A stretch of 64,000 bases of DNA, taken from positions 248,001 to 312,000 of the forward strand of contig NZ_JAHEPS010000001.1 of the NCBI RefSeq assembly GCF_018596335.1, written 5' to 3'. The notes below the pieces were generated by a model, which was not told where the DNA came from, did no database searches, and saw nothing but the letters and a program-made list of their open reading frames with translations. The translations under genes were made by a program, and so were the position numbers. Position 1 is the first letter of the stretch. Each line of letters starts with the position of its first letter. Below, piece by piece: positions 23,935 to 32,659 of this stretch. Origin of the DNA: Shewanella jiangmenensis. GTDB taxonomy: Bacteria; Pseudomonadota; Gammaproteobacteria; Enterobacterales; Shewanellaceae.

Positions 23935-25917
23935 TCAGCGAAAATTGACGTCCAGCCAATCATCAAGACCAAACTGGCGCAAATAGCAGCTTGCCGGGTC
24001 AATCTGCGCCTTAAAGGTAAGCACGGCTTCGCAGCAGTCAAACAGGGTATCGCCAAGATAGGCGCGGTCGAATTGATGCAGCGCATTCAGCATGCCCTCA
24101 GGCCCCATATCGCCTTTCAGCGCCAGCGGCGTCAACACATCGATAAAGCTTGCCACCAAACCGTAAATATCCCGCTCGGCCTCCCCTTCTTCGGCCCAGA
24201 ATGCCGGGTCGGCATATTGGCTGGCATAGCGGGACGCAGCGATATCAAGCCCCAGACCAAAATTCACCAAAGTGACCTCGTCGCCATCAACTATGATGTT
24301 TTGCGGGCAGATCCCACCATGATAAATATCAAGCTGATGCAGATAGTTAAGCGCACTAAGCAATTTGGCAAACCACCTAAGCGGCTGACCGGGCTCAATG
24401 GCGCCGATGGCATCAAGCGACACACCGGCAAGCCAGCGGCGCACAGTGTAAAGGCTCTCGCCGCCGGGCAGCTGACCAAGGGCCAGCACCTGCTCCACCG
24501 CCGGGTGGCTGATGCGGCTTAAACTGCGATAAAGCGATGACAACATCGACCAGGACGCATCACTGCCGTGGTAAAGGCTCACCGCCACCGGATAGTTACC
24601 GAGAATGTGGGCGGCTTTCCAAAGCTCACTGTGCTCGGCTTTTGCAGTTTGCTCAAGCAGCCGATAATGATGGTCAATCACAGCACCCGGCATTGCGGAA
24701 AACTTAGCAGTATCCACCTCGCACACGCCTTGCTCTATCAATGCCGACAAATCGGCCCGAAGCGCATCGGCATCGCCGGCACCGCCCCGGGCTGCAGCGC
24801 GAAACCACTGATAAACCCTCGGCTGCCCCGTCGCCTCGGCAATCGCTGAAAAGCGCGCCGCATAGGCCTGAATATCCTCATCTTCAGTCACGTCACTGCG
24901 GATATCGATAAATTCCACATCGCCGCCGTCACTGACAAACACGCAGTTTTCGGCCCAGCCGCCGACGGTAAAGCCACGTCGGTGAATTTGCTTAAGGGCG
25001 GTAATGGAGCGGCGAAGAACTTCAAGCAATTGATAAACTGATAAATCCGCCAGTTTAAGCAGATGCAGCGGCAGCCCGCGCGGCATTCGAATAGGCAACA
25101 CCAGCTGCTCGCCGTCCTGAATGAGCGGCGCGCTGTAAGGCACGGCGCTTAGGCCAGACAGTGCCTGCAGGCGGCGAAACTCATCCCGAAGTCGCTCTTC
25201 ATGGCGCTCGGCATCGGCTGCGTCGCTGAACTCAATCGGCTGCAGAATTTTCAAAAGCCAGGGTGCAGTCCAGCCGCCGGGATTGTATTCCGCCTGCCAG
25301 ACCTCCAAACCTTCCTGCAAAAACAGGCACTTTAACTTGATGAAATCCTGTATTTTATTGTTGCGGCTTTCAACCAGCGCCACCTGACCAATAGTGTCGA
25401 GTACCAATTCCTTTTGGGCGCGGCTGACCGGATGTTTATGAGGTGCGGTGAGTCCCCACTCCTTGGTCAGCGCCGCAATGATTTCATCCGGGGTATAAAT
25501 GCTGAGGCTCTCACCGGACTTATCCAGCTCAATCTCCTCCCCTTTGCGACCGGTCACAAACACCATGCCCTGACACCAGGGCGCATACACCCCAACCGGT
25601 ACCTTGTGTTTGAGTTTGCCCGCCAGCACCCGCGCCACATAGTTGGCTTTTGAGAGACTGTTGTCCACATCGCGGCCGTCAAGCTGCCAGGCGTGCAGTC
25701 CCGCATCCAATCGGCCGATATAGCCTTTGACATCGACCACATAGACGCCCCACTGCCCCAGCACCAGCGCGTCCACCTCCATCGCCTGCCCCGTCTTGGT
25801 GGGTATTTCGACGTTGGTCAGCAAAAAATAATCCGCCGGTAATTCGTCCGCGAGCAGCCCAAAGGCCCAACGCTCCGCGTCATTTACCGGTGTTCCGAAA
25901 CTGATGTGCTTTGCCAA
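23935..25917 (-). CDS. NERD nuclease domain fused to two degenerate protein kinase-like domains
   Basis: A 660-residue cytosolic protein. Residues 1-125 form a NERD (nuclease-related) domain with PD-(D/E)xK residues D49 (EVDALVL), D62 and K64 (VVDVKGY). Two kinase-like regions follow. Region 1 (about 200-375) keeps a lysine in LLKIL, but the HRD loop reads VGGWAEN and the DFG reads IDIR. Region 2 (about 415-620) has VAVSLY in place of VAIK, HGGICPQN (533-540) in place of HRDxKxxN, and NFG (552-554) in place of DFG. Both therefore look catalytically dead. NERD-kinase fusions occur in PglW of BREX, but here both kinase domains are decayed and no phage-defence neighbours exist. Start is TTG at 25917 with GGGAG seven bases upstream. 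Function is unknown. Confidence 0.82.
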   Translation of the reverse strand: MAKHISFGTPVNDAERWAFGLLADELPADYFLLTNVEIPTKTGQAMEVDALVLGQWGVYVVDVKGYIGRLDAGLHAWQLDGRDVDNSLSKANYVARVLAGKLKHKVPVGVYAPWCQGMVFVTGRKGEEIELDKSGESLSIYTPDEIIAALTKEWGLTAPHKHPVSRAQKELVLDTIGQVALVESRNNKIQDFIKLKCLFLQEGLEVWQAEYNPGGWTAPWLLKILQPIEFSDAADAERHEERLRDEFRRLQALSGLSAVPYSAPLIQDGEQLVLPIRMPRGLPLHLLKLADLSVYQLLEVLRRSITALKQIHRRGFTVGGWAENCVFVSDGGDVEFIDIRSDVTEDEDIQAYAARFSAIAEATGQPRVYQWFRAAARGGAGDADALRADLSALIEQGVCEVDTAKFSAMPGAVIDHHYRLLEQTAKAEHSELWKAAHILGNYPVAVSLYHGSDASWSMLSSLYRSLSRISHPAVEQVLALGQLPGGESLYTVRRWLAGVSLDAIGAIEPGQPLRWFAKLLSALNYLHQLDIYHGGICPQNIIVDGDEVTLVNFGLGLDIAASRYASQYADPAFWAEEGEAERDIYGLVASFIDVLTPLALKGDMGPEGMLNALHQFDRAYLGDTLFDCCEAVLTFKAQIDPASCYLRQFGLDDWLDVNFR

Positions 25918-25970
25918 TCCCCGCTCCCTGTGTCTGGCTTTTGTATTTGCCTGCTGAGTTTACGGCAATA

Positions 25971-25996
25971 AAAAACCACCGCAAGGGGTGGTTTTT
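25971..25996 (-). terminator. Rho-independent terminator of the S4-rraB operon
   Basis: AAAAACCACC / GGTGGTTTTT perfect stem just after the rraB stop codon; T tracts flank both sides. Confidence 0.88.
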
Positions 25997-26013
25997 ATCG
26001 GGTTATTATCGGC

Positions 26014-26418
26014 TTAGTGATTACAGTGGGCGCTGCATTCGTGATGATCGTGGTCATGGTCATCATCGTCCATGAACTCGTCATCACCTTCCTGGTGCTG
26101 CATTACTCCCCAGCCGTCGCTTTGGCCGTCAAACTGAGCGGCGAAGCTGTTGAGCTCGACCTCTTTGGCAACCAGCGCTTCGTAATCAGGCACCATGTTG
26201 ATGCAGACGATAAGCTCCCACTTTTCGAGCTCTTCGTTAAAGTTAAGTTCAAGCTCGCCGTCGGTATCCTTGCCGGCCATATCTTCGAGTGCCGATTCGG
26301 CGTCACGCTGATCTTCAAATACCAGGAAAAAGTCGACATCAAGTGATTTGGTCAAATCGATACCGGCGTCCTGCATGGCCTTGAGCATCTGGCCGTTGTC
26401 ATCATCTGGAAACTGCAT
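26014..26418 (-). CDS. rraB: RraB-family regulator of RNase E
   Basis: A 134-residue acidic protein resembling RraB (E. coli YjgD), which binds RNase E and alters which transcripts it degrades. Family features include DFFLVFEDQRDAESA, the central ELNFNEELEKWELIVC strand pair and FDGQSDGWG near the end. The tail is unusual: after an acidic run it reads HDHDHHECSAHCNH, with seven His and two Cys in about 16 residues, which could bind metal. AAGGAGA lies upstream of the ATG. It is 11 bp downstream of the S4 protein gene on the same strand, so both are probably cotranscribed. Confidence 0.82.
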   Translation of the reverse strand: MQFPDDDNGQMLKAMQDAGIDLTKSLDVDFFLVFEDQRDAESALEDMAGKDTDGELELNFNEELEKWELIVCINMVPDYEALVAKEVELNSFAAQFDGQSDGWGVMQHQEGDDEFMDDDDHDHDHHECSAHCNH

Positions 26419-26429
26419 TGTCTTTCTCC

Positions 26430-26648
26430 TTAAGGCGCGAGGATCTCAACGGACTCGCCATTGAATGTCACTGTATCACCGGCAACGAGTTTTTTGCGTT
26501 TGCGGGTTTCCACTTCACCGTTTACCAGGACCTTGCCGTCGGCAATCGCGTGTTTGGCTTCACTGCCATCACCTGTCATGCCCTGCACTTTGAGTACTTT
26601 GTAAAGCTCGATATATTCTTCACCCGCATGCAGGGTGAGACTGGTCAT
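26430..26648 (-). CDS. YbcJ-like S4-domain RNA-binding protein
   Basis: A 72-residue protein made of one S4 domain, colinear with E. coli YbcJ: YIELYKVLKVQGMTGDGSEA, then IADGKVLVNGEVETRKRKK and a closing VTFNGESVEI. S4 domains bind structured RNA, often ribosomal. The frame extends 15 codons upstream of the chosen ATG, but the family N-terminus begins at 26648. It is the first gene of a two-gene unit with rraB; an RNA-binding protein next to an RNase E modulator suggests RNA metabolism, though that link is inference. Confidence 0.88.
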   Translation of the reverse strand: MTSLTLHAGEEYIELYKVLKVQGMTGDGSEAKHAIADGKVLVNGEVETRKRKKLVAGDTVTFNGESVEILAP

Positions 26649-26719
26649 TGCACCGCTCAAGGCTGTAACTCCATTGTCTGTTAAGCGGCGCATTATACAC
26701 CTAAACGCGCCAACCTGCG

Positions 26720-27262
26720 CTAATTTACATCTAAGCGAGCATCTGCGAGCAGGCCGTAGACGCAGTCGTTATGCCACACGTCACCAATCAGGCTGTGGCA
26801 CTTCAGCACCCCTTCGAGGGTAAAGCCGAGCCGCTCCAGCACTTTTCGTGAGCCAGCGTTTGACTCGCTGCACCAGGCAATAAACTTGTGCACATTAAAA
26901 CTGTGAGCGCCCCAATCGATAACCGCGCGGGTCGCTTCAGTCGCAAAACCTTTGCCGGACATAGCCGGGCTTAACATGTAGCCGACTTCGGCCCGCCGTG
27001 ACAGCGCGCACTCCATATGAAAGCCGGTGTAACCGACAAATTCGCCGTCCAGGGTTTCAATCACCAGCGTGAGCCACTCGCCGCTGTCATAGCGCCAGGG
27101 ATTGAGCCGTGCTTCAAATTTACGCTCGACCTCGGCAACGCTTTCGCACACCCGCACATAGCGATTGACCTCGGCGTCGGTTTGCATGGCAATAAAGTTG
27201 TCCCTGTCAGCACTGATGAGCGGACGCAGCCGCAGTCGGTTGGTATAAAGCTGTATCGGCAT
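26720..27262 (-). CDS. GNAT acetyltransferase, RimJ/RimL-like
   Basis: A 180-residue GNAT-fold N-acetyltransferase of the Acetyltransf_3 (RimJ/RimL) group. The N-terminus LYTNRLRLRPLISADRD is typical, the acetyl-CoA binding segment is VGYMLSPAMSGKGFATEATRA, and NAGSRKVLERLGFTLEG marks the last motif. It may acetylate a ribosomal protein terminus or a small molecule; the substrate cannot be read from sequence. AAGGA upstream of the ATG supports the start. It is followed after about 70 bp by the S4 gene on the same strand. Confidence 0.9.
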   Translation of the reverse strand: MPIQLYTNRLRLRPLISADRDNFIAMQTDAEVNRYVRVCESVAEVERKFEARLNPWRYDSGEWLTLVIETLDGEFVGYTGFHMECALSRRAEVGYMLSPAMSGKGFATEATRAVIDWGAHSFNVHKFIAWCSESNAGSRKVLERLGFTLEGVLKCHSLIGDVWHNDCVYGLLADARLDVN

Positions 27263-27341
27263 CGCTATTCCTTGTTGGCGGTGGAATGAAGGGCTGGCGC
27301 AGGGGCGCCCCGTGGTTCTTGCCTAACCTAATCAGGCCCAG

Positions 27342-27375
27342 GTAATACTCAGGCTCATGTAATACTCAGGCATAT
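27342..27375. repeat. Two 17-bp tandem repeats
   Basis: GTAATACTCAGGCTCAT and GTAATACTCAGGCATAT are adjacent, in the 295-bp gap between the acetyltransferase and ppiC genes. The rest of the gap shows only the ppiC terminator. Confidence 0.8.
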
Positions 27376-27530
27376 GGCTTAAGAACTTAACCTGATTCGC
27401 TGCCGATGAAAATGCCGAGCACAACAGTGAGGCAGATGAGACAGTAAGCTGAGGCTGGAAGATGCAGGACGCACTCTGAAATGCAGAGGTAATAATCTCT
27501 CGCGCTCAGTAGTAAAGGTACATAAAAGAA

Positions 27531-27557
27531 AACGGCTGCCAAGGCAGCCGTTTTTTA
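27531..27557 (-). terminator. Rho-independent terminator of ppiC
   Basis: AACGGCTGCC / GGCAGCCGTT perfect stem with a 2-base gap, directly after the ppiC stop codon; T tract on the minus strand. Confidence 0.9.
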
Positions 27558-27836
27558 TCAGCAGCGGCTGGTTACTTCCAGCAGATGGTAGCCAAACTGC
27601 GTCTTCACCGGTCCCTGCACCACATTCAGCGGCGCCGAAAACACCACCTCATCGAACTCCCGCACCATCATCCCGGGGCCAAATGCACCCAATTCACCGC
27701 CCTGCGAACCCGATGGACAGGATGAATGTTGCCGCGCGATATCGGCAAAATCGGCTCCGGACTCGATTTGTGATTTTAAGCTCTCGCAGTGCTCCCGCGA
27801 ACTGACCAGCAGATGTCTGGCTGTTGCCCGAACCAT
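27558..27836 (-). CDS. ppiC: Parvulin-type peptidyl-prolyl isomerase
   Basis: A 92-residue single-domain parvulin matching E. coli PpiC (93 residues). The motifs are ARHLLV, GADFADIARQHSSCPSG, GGELGAFGPGMMVREFDEV and TQFGYHLLEV. It catalyses cis-trans isomerisation of prolyl bonds in the cytosol; there is no signal peptide. The frame is open 32 codons further upstream, but AAGGAG six bases before the ATG at 27836 and the family length fix the start. Confidence 0.96.
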   Translation of the reverse strand: MVRATARHLLVSSREHCESLKSQIESGADFADIARQHSSCPSGSQGGELGAFGPGMMVREFDEVVFSAPLNVVQGPVKTQFGYHLLEVTSRC

Positions 27837-27964
27837 AGCTTGCTCCTTATTGGTATCGGGGTTGTCCCCCGGCATTTTTGTAACCGCACATGGCCTGCAG
27901 ACGACAGCAGGAAATCCAGTATAAGGACACACGTACGAATTACAACGCCGGGGGCGACTGATTT

Positions 27965-29827
27965 TTACTGCAGCTGCGCCTTAACCCAGCGGTCAATCTT
28001 CTGCTCAAGCACTGCCATCGGCAGCGAGCCAGAAGTCAGCACCTGATCGTGGAACGCGCGCAGGTCAAACTTGGCACCCAAACGCTTTTCAGCGTCGGCG
28101 CGAAGCTCAAGGATTTTCAGCTGACCGACTTTATACGACAGCGCCTGCCCTGGGATGGCCATATAGCGCTCAACCTCGGCAATGATGTCAGACTCTGCCA
28201 TCGGCGAGTTGTCCTTCATATACTGAATCGCCTGCTCACGGCTCCAGCCTTTGGCGTGCAGGCCAGTATCGACCACCAGACGCATAGCGCGCAGCATCTC
28301 ATCTGAGAGCTTGCCAAAGTACTGATAAGGGTCGCTTAAGAGCCCCATTTCAATACCCAGATACTCGGCATAGAGCGCCCAGCCTTCTTCAAATGCGGTA
28401 TAACCGCTGAAGCGCTGAAACTCTGGCACGCCGGTCAGCTCTTGTTTGATGGCAATCTGGAAGTGATGGCCTGGGGCCGCCTCATGCAGCGACAGTGTGG
28501 TCATGCCCCACTTTGGCTGAGCCTTAAGGTTGTAGGTGTTGATATAAAACACCCCGGGACGACTGCCATCTACCGCGGGCGCCTCGTAGGATGCCCCGGC
28601 GGCCGACTGCTCACGGAACGCCTCAACCGGCTTAACCACATAATCCGCCTTCGGCATCACATTGAAATACTTGGGCAATACCTTGTTGATATCGTCTTTG
28701 AGCGCCATATAGCCATCGACCAGACCTTGTCTGTCGCTGAAGAAATACTGCGGCTCGGACGAGAGCGAGGCAAAGAAGGCCTTCAAATCACCGGCAAACC
28801 CAACCTGAGTGCGCACTTTATCCATCTCGGCAAGAATGCGGGCAACCTCAGAAAGGCCAATATCATGGATTTCATCAACAGACTTGTCGGTGGTGGTGTG
28901 CAGGTTCGCCAGATGCTGATACCAGGCTTTGCCATTGGGCAGCCCCCACCAACCGTCTGAGGCCCGCGCCGCTGGCAAGTAACTGGTTTTAAGGAAGCTC
29001 TCCATTTTGGCAAGTGCAGGTAACAAGCGCTCACCAATCAGCGCCTGATAACGCTGCTCAAGCTCCGCCTTGTCCTCTGCACTGAGCTCAGCTGGCAATT
29101 TGGTGATTGGCGCATAGAAAATGCTCTCTTTCACGTCGGCAACCTGCTGGGCGGTGAACTGCGGGATCATCCGCTCAACCAGAACCCGCGGCAGCACCAC
29201 TTTGCTTTCCATCCCCTCTTTCATGCGCGTTTCAGCGCGCTCAAGCCAGGCGATAAAACCGTCGAGACGCGACTCCCAGTTAAGGTAATCCTGCTTAGTG
29301 GCAAACGGCTGGGCAGATTCGCCGCTGCCAAGCTGCACCATGGTGATAACAGTGCTGTAAAACTGGTTCATCGGCAGGAATCGGGCCGGGAAGGTTTCAT
29401 CCACCAGCGCCATATTGCGATCGTAAATGAAGAGATCGTAAGAGAGTTGCAGATCCGCAGGCAGCACAGCGCGGTCGATGGCGCGGGCCTTGGCAAGATA
29501 GCCTGAGTTGAAGTCGTGCCGGGCTTTGAGGTATTCCTCAGTCAGGTCGCCGCCAAACTCGGCGTTATAGTCATTCACACCAAAAAAGGTGGCATAGAGC
29601 GGCTCGAGCTTCAGGTAATCTTTGAAATAGCTGTCCACCAAGGCAAGGTAGGCACTCTTTGCCTGCTCGTTTAAGCCTTGTTCCTGTGATTTAACGTCTG
29701 ATTTAACGCCCGCTTGCACATCCGCGGCGACAGCATTGGTGGCGTGCTCCGCCTTATCACCGCAGCCACCCAGCAGCAAAGCTGCGCCAACTGCCAATGC
29801 CAACATACCTTTTTGCATTATCTTCAT
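27965..29827 (-). CDS. DUF885 lipoprotein, probable zinc peptidase
   Basis: A 620-residue DUF885 protein. The N-terminus is a lipoprotein signal with lipobox LLGGC (cysteine at residue 22), so it is anchored in the outer or inner membrane facing the periplasm. The metallopeptidase motif HEAAPGHHFQ and the downstream EEGWALYAE supply likely zinc ligands and the catalytic glutamate, as in gluzincins. Family members are large marine and Xanthomonas-type periplasmic proteins thought to be carboxypeptidases. Asp is absent after the lipobox Cys+1 (Gly), so outer-membrane sorting is expected. The gene is monocistronic and divergent from the degenerate GGDEF gene. Confidence 0.88.
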   Translation of the reverse strand: MKIMQKGMLALAVGAALLLGGCGDKAEHATNAVAADVQAGVKSDVKSQEQGLNEQAKSAYLALVDSYFKDYLKLEPLYATFFGVNDYNAEFGGDLTEEYLKARHDFNSGYLAKARAIDRAVLPADLQLSYDLFIYDRNMALVDETFPARFLPMNQFYSTVITMVQLGSGESAQPFATKQDYLNWESRLDGFIAWLERAETRMKEGMESKVVLPRVLVERMIPQFTAQQVADVKESIFYAPITKLPAELSAEDKAELEQRYQALIGERLLPALAKMESFLKTSYLPAARASDGWWGLPNGKAWYQHLANLHTTTDKSVDEIHDIGLSEVARILAEMDKVRTQVGFAGDLKAFFASLSSEPQYFFSDRQGLVDGYMALKDDINKVLPKYFNVMPKADYVVKPVEAFREQSAAGASYEAPAVDGSRPGVFYINTYNLKAQPKWGMTTLSLHEAAPGHHFQIAIKQELTGVPEFQRFSGYTAFEEGWALYAEYLGIEMGLLSDPYQYFGKLSDEMLRAMRLVVDTGLHAKGWSREQAIQYMKDNSPMAESDIIAEVERYMAIPGQALSYKVGQLKILELRADAEKRLGAKFDLRAFHDQVLTSGSLPMAVLEQKIDRWVKAQLQ

Positions 29828-29893
29828 CTCCCTTCGTCAACCACGCTGCAATCTTTCCTATACTGAAAAGAGCCATTTTGCAGGAGCTGCCCT

Positions 29894-30400
29894 ATGATTT
29901 ATTCGTTTCGTAATTCCGGATTTCGGGACCCGGAGACAGGCGTCTACAACCACACCTATTTTATGGAAGTCTTCAATCGCGAATGGCACCGGCATATACG
30001 CGATAAGCAAAGCCTGGCGCTATTGTATCTGTACCCTCACCTGCAGGAAACCACCAAAAAAGCCGGAATGCTGGAGCTGCTGACCAAAGATGTTGAAGGG
30101 GCGCTGCTGCGCTCAACCGATATGATGGGAAGACTCAATCAAGAGTGTTTCGCCATGGGGCTGTTCAATATAGATGATGCAGGCACTGAGGTCGTGGTTG
30201 AACGTATCAAGGCACAAATCGCCGAGTTTTTGGCTAAGTACGGAAAGGATGCGAGCTTACGGATGGACTACAGGATAGCCGCGTGCATCTGCCTGCCCAC
30301 CAAGGATAGAAAACCTGAAACCCTGTTTATGAATACTGAAACCATGGTGCGATTGATGGACAGCACTTCAGAGAACAGTGCCATTGAGCGGCTGCAATAA
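29894..30400 (+). CDS. Degenerate GGDEF-domain protein
   Basis: A 168-residue protein that follows the diguanylate cyclase fold: DPETGVYNHTYFMEVFNREW at residues 12-31 matches the usual D-x-LTGL-x-NRR start, and YRIAACICLP aligns with the later strand. The active-site GGDEF is replaced by RLNQE (residues 80-84), so it should not make cyclic di-GMP. There is no sensor domain or membrane segment. It may be a regulatory pseudo-enzyme. AGGAG lies eight bases before the ATG. It stands alone, followed by a 380-bp gap. Confidence 0.75.
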   Translation: MIYSFRNSGFRDPETGVYNHTYFMEVFNREWHRHIRDKQSLALLYLYPHLQETTKKAGMLELLTKDVEGALLRSTDMMGRLNQECFAMGLFNIDDAGTEVVVERIKAQIAEFLAKYGKDASLRMDYRIAACICLPTKDRKPETLFMNTETMVRLMDSTSENSAIERLQ

Positions 30401-30733
30401 ACCCGTTAGCCATTTGTAAGCGGGCTTGCTGCCTCTCGCATCTACACGGCGTAAAGCTGAGTGAGCGGCAATGCCTGCCATGTATAAAACGGACAACATG
30501 AGCACATTTTGTAAGCGTAGGATAAACATCACTTGTAGAGAAAAACCGAGTGGCAGTATTCCTTGGCTCAAGAACGCTGATACAGTGACGCTAAACATTG
30601 AATTTGGCGATTCAAAACCGAACAGCTAGCACCGAACAGCAGAAACAAATACCGAACGCCGAAAAAACATAATCGGGTTACCAGCTCACATTCTAGCAAT
30701 CCCGTTAGTTACTTAAGACAACACCCAGAAAAG
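30401..30733. other. Gap between the degenerate GGDEF gene and the TPR gene
   Basis: No convincing gene is seen; one hydrophobic minus-strand frame at 30368-30598 overlaps the GGDEF gene and lacks a ribosome binding site. CCGAACAG occurs three times (one as CCGAACGC) between about 30617 and 30660. Confidence 0.5.
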
Positions 30734-30762
30734 AAAAAGCCATCCCGAAGGATGGCTTTTTT
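30734..30762 (-). terminator. Rho-independent terminator of the TonB operon
   Basis: AAAAAGCCATCC / GGATGGCTTTTTT stem with CGAA loop, 20 bp after the TPR gene stop codon; T tract on the minus strand. Confidence 0.92.
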
Positions 30763-30781
30763 ACGCTAGGCTAACACCAAA

Positions 30782-32035
30782 TCACAGTGTGACTTTGTGC
30801 ATGCGAGCCTTTTCTTCAGTGTAAGAAATGTAGCTCTTGGCGCTGCGTTCGGTCTTCTTGTCATTGGCAGCTTGCTTAAAGCGCTGGTAAGCGGCTTTAT
30901 ACTGCTTGAGCTGAAGATGCGCGATACCCAGTTCAAACTGAGCTTCGCCCGGACTTGGGATACCTGAGCTCAACGCCTTTTCAAGCACTGGGATAGCAGC
31001 AGAGTATTTCTCAATCGATGACAGCAGACGACCTTGTCTCAGGTACATCTTGCCATCGTTGGTCATCTCTGCAGCTTTACCGAAGTACTCTGCTGCTTCT
31101 GCCATCTCTTTGGCGCGCTGGTAGAAACCACCAAGCTGCTCATAGTTTTTGGCATTGGCTTCGAGGAGCCCTTCTTTCATGTGCTTTTCAAACACTTTGG
31201 CTGCACGGTAAGGTGAGTCCTGGTTTGACAACAGCTGCGCGTAACGAGTGATGCTTGGACCGTCACCCTTGATAAAGCCACCGCGGTAGGCGATATCGTA
31301 GGTCTGCACGGCACGAGGATAGTCCTCGGTCAGCAGGTAAACCTGAGCCAACTGAACCCACAATTTTGGATCGGGGAACAATGGCACCATGGTCTCAAGA
31401 ACATCAGCAGCCTTTTTGTACTGCTTCTTCTCGTAGTAAGCGTTAAGTTTAACCTGATAGAGGTTGCGATCCGGCTCTGCGGCATGCGTCAGACCCTTAT
31501 CAGCAACTTCAATGGCCTTATCAAACTGCTTGAGCTGCATGTGCGCTACGGCAATGGCACGGTAGGCTTTTGGATCGTCTGTCTTACAGGCGAATTCCAT
31601 CCACTTGTAGAACACAGGAATAGCTTCTTTATACTTTTCCTGAGAAATCAAGAGGTCAGCGTACAGGCGCAGCGCCTGAGCGTGGTCAGTACCACCCAGG
31701 ATGTCGGCATCGACAGCCTGCTTGATGTACTTAATAGCCACGTCCATCTTACCGCGCTCTGCGTACAGAGTACCGAGCATACGATCGACATAGGCCTTAT
31801 CGAAACCACCTTTTGCGTTGATTTCGAGCAGCATGGCAATCGCCTGATCGGTTTGACCAGCGCTGTATAGCTCAAACGCTTTCTGCACTTTCTTACCTGC
31901 GCTTTCGCCTACTGCTTTTGACTGGCGCTGCTCCATCGGGCATTTGCCGTCGGCGGCGAAGGCGGCTGGCGCAACCAGGGCGCCAGAGCCAAGAACCAAC
32001 AGCAGGGCGCTGGCGAGTTTATTAAACTGTCGCAT
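30782..32035 (-). CDS. TPR-repeat periplasmic protein of the TonB cluster
   Basis: A 417-residue exported protein. A signal peptide (residues 1-28, ending AFAADG) is followed by tetratricopeptide repeats across about 50-400, for example VDRMLGTLYAERGKMDVAIKYIKQAV and YRAIAVAHMQLKQFDKAIEVADKGL. It is the last gene of a six-gene operon of the Vibrio/Shewanella TonB2 type, two bases after tonB. TPR proteins in this position are thought to act as periplasmic adaptors of the TonB complex; the exact role is not established. Confidence 0.9.
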   Translation of the reverse strand: MRQFNKLASALLLVLGSGALVAPAAFAADGKCPMEQRQSKAVGESAGKKVQKAFELYSAGQTDQAIAMLLEINAKGGFDKAYVDRMLGTLYAERGKMDVAIKYIKQAVDADILGGTDHAQALRLYADLLISQEKYKEAIPVFYKWMEFACKTDDPKAYRAIAVAHMQLKQFDKAIEVADKGLTHAAEPDRNLYQVKLNAYYEKKQYKKAADVLETMVPLFPDPKLWVQLAQVYLLTEDYPRAVQTYDIAYRGGFIKGDGPSITRYAQLLSNQDSPYRAAKVFEKHMKEGLLEANAKNYEQLGGFYQRAKEMAEAAEYFGKAAEMTNDGKMYLRQGRLLSSIEKYSAAIPVLEKALSSGIPSPGEAQFELGIAHLQLKQYKAAYQRFKQAANDKKTERSAKSYISYTEEKARMHKVTL

Positions 32036-32037
32036 CC

Positions 32038-32658
32038 TTAGTTAGCTCCTTTATCCAGTTTAAAGTCGAGTTGGACAGTCATACCTGGTTGTTTCTGGGC
32101 TTGGCCGTCAACAATCTTTGGTTTGTACTTCCACTTCTTCAGTGCACGAATCGCTTCTTTGTCAAACAAACGCTTTGGCTCAGCCGCAATCACTTCAACA
32201 TCGTCTACACCACCAATTTCGTTGATGGTAAAGCGCAGTTGTACCCAGCCTTCTTTGCCATCTCTGGCGGCCTGGATTGGATACTGAGGCTCAATCCGGA
32301 CGATAGGTGTTGCATCACCATCGGCTTTCATGAAGCTTCCTAGCTTCAACCCAGTGCTTGGGCCACCGGCGTCAAGCGCACCAGCGTTGAAGGTCAGTGC
32401 ACCATCAATGTTTGATGACGTGTCAGGCGGAGTTGTATCCGGCTTCGGCGGTTGCTCTGGTGGTGGTGGTGGCTTAGGCACTACCCGAGGCTTGTTCTGC
32501 GCCTTGGCATCCTGTCTGTCCATGGTGATCTCAATCACCGGAGATTCGGTGGAGTTATCGGCGCGCTGCGCGCCGCCCCCCACCAGGGCAGCCATGAACC
32601 AAAACAAACCAAATGTCACCAAAGCACCAATAATGATAGATACCAGTGCTCTCAACAT
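32038..32658 (-). CDS. tonB: TonB protein
   Basis: A 206-residue energy transducer. One N-terminal transmembrane helix (about residues 5-27) precedes a proline-rich segment (KPPPPPEQPPKPDTTPPDT) and the C-terminal TonB domain (QYPIQAARDGKEGWVQLRF, then ALKKWKYKP). It couples the proton motive force, gathered by ExbB/ExbD, to outer-membrane receptors. The proline spacer is shorter than in E. coli TonB, as in TonB2 proteins. Its ATG overlaps the exbD stop region. Confidence 0.95.
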   Translation of the reverse strand: MLRALVSIIIGALVTFGLFWFMAALVGGGAQRADNSTESPVIEITMDRQDAKAQNKPRVVPKPPPPPEQPPKPDTTPPDTSSNIDGALTFNAGALDAGGPSTGLKLGSFMKADGDATPIVRIEPQYPIQAARDGKEGWVQLRFTINEIGGVDDVEVIAAEPKRLFDKEAIRALKKWKYKPKIVDGQAQKQPGMTVQLDFKLDKGAN

Positions 32659-32659
32659 G

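Noticed and set aside
23935..25917. BREX or other multi-gene defence island around the NERD protein
   Set aside because: Neighbours are a TSUP transporter, rraB, an S4 protein and an acetyltransferase; no methylase, PglZ or ATPase partner is seen.
30368..30598. Hydrophobic 76-codon minus-strand frame
   Set aside because: It overlaps the end of the degenerate GGDEF gene, lacks a ribosome binding site and has no terminator or partner.
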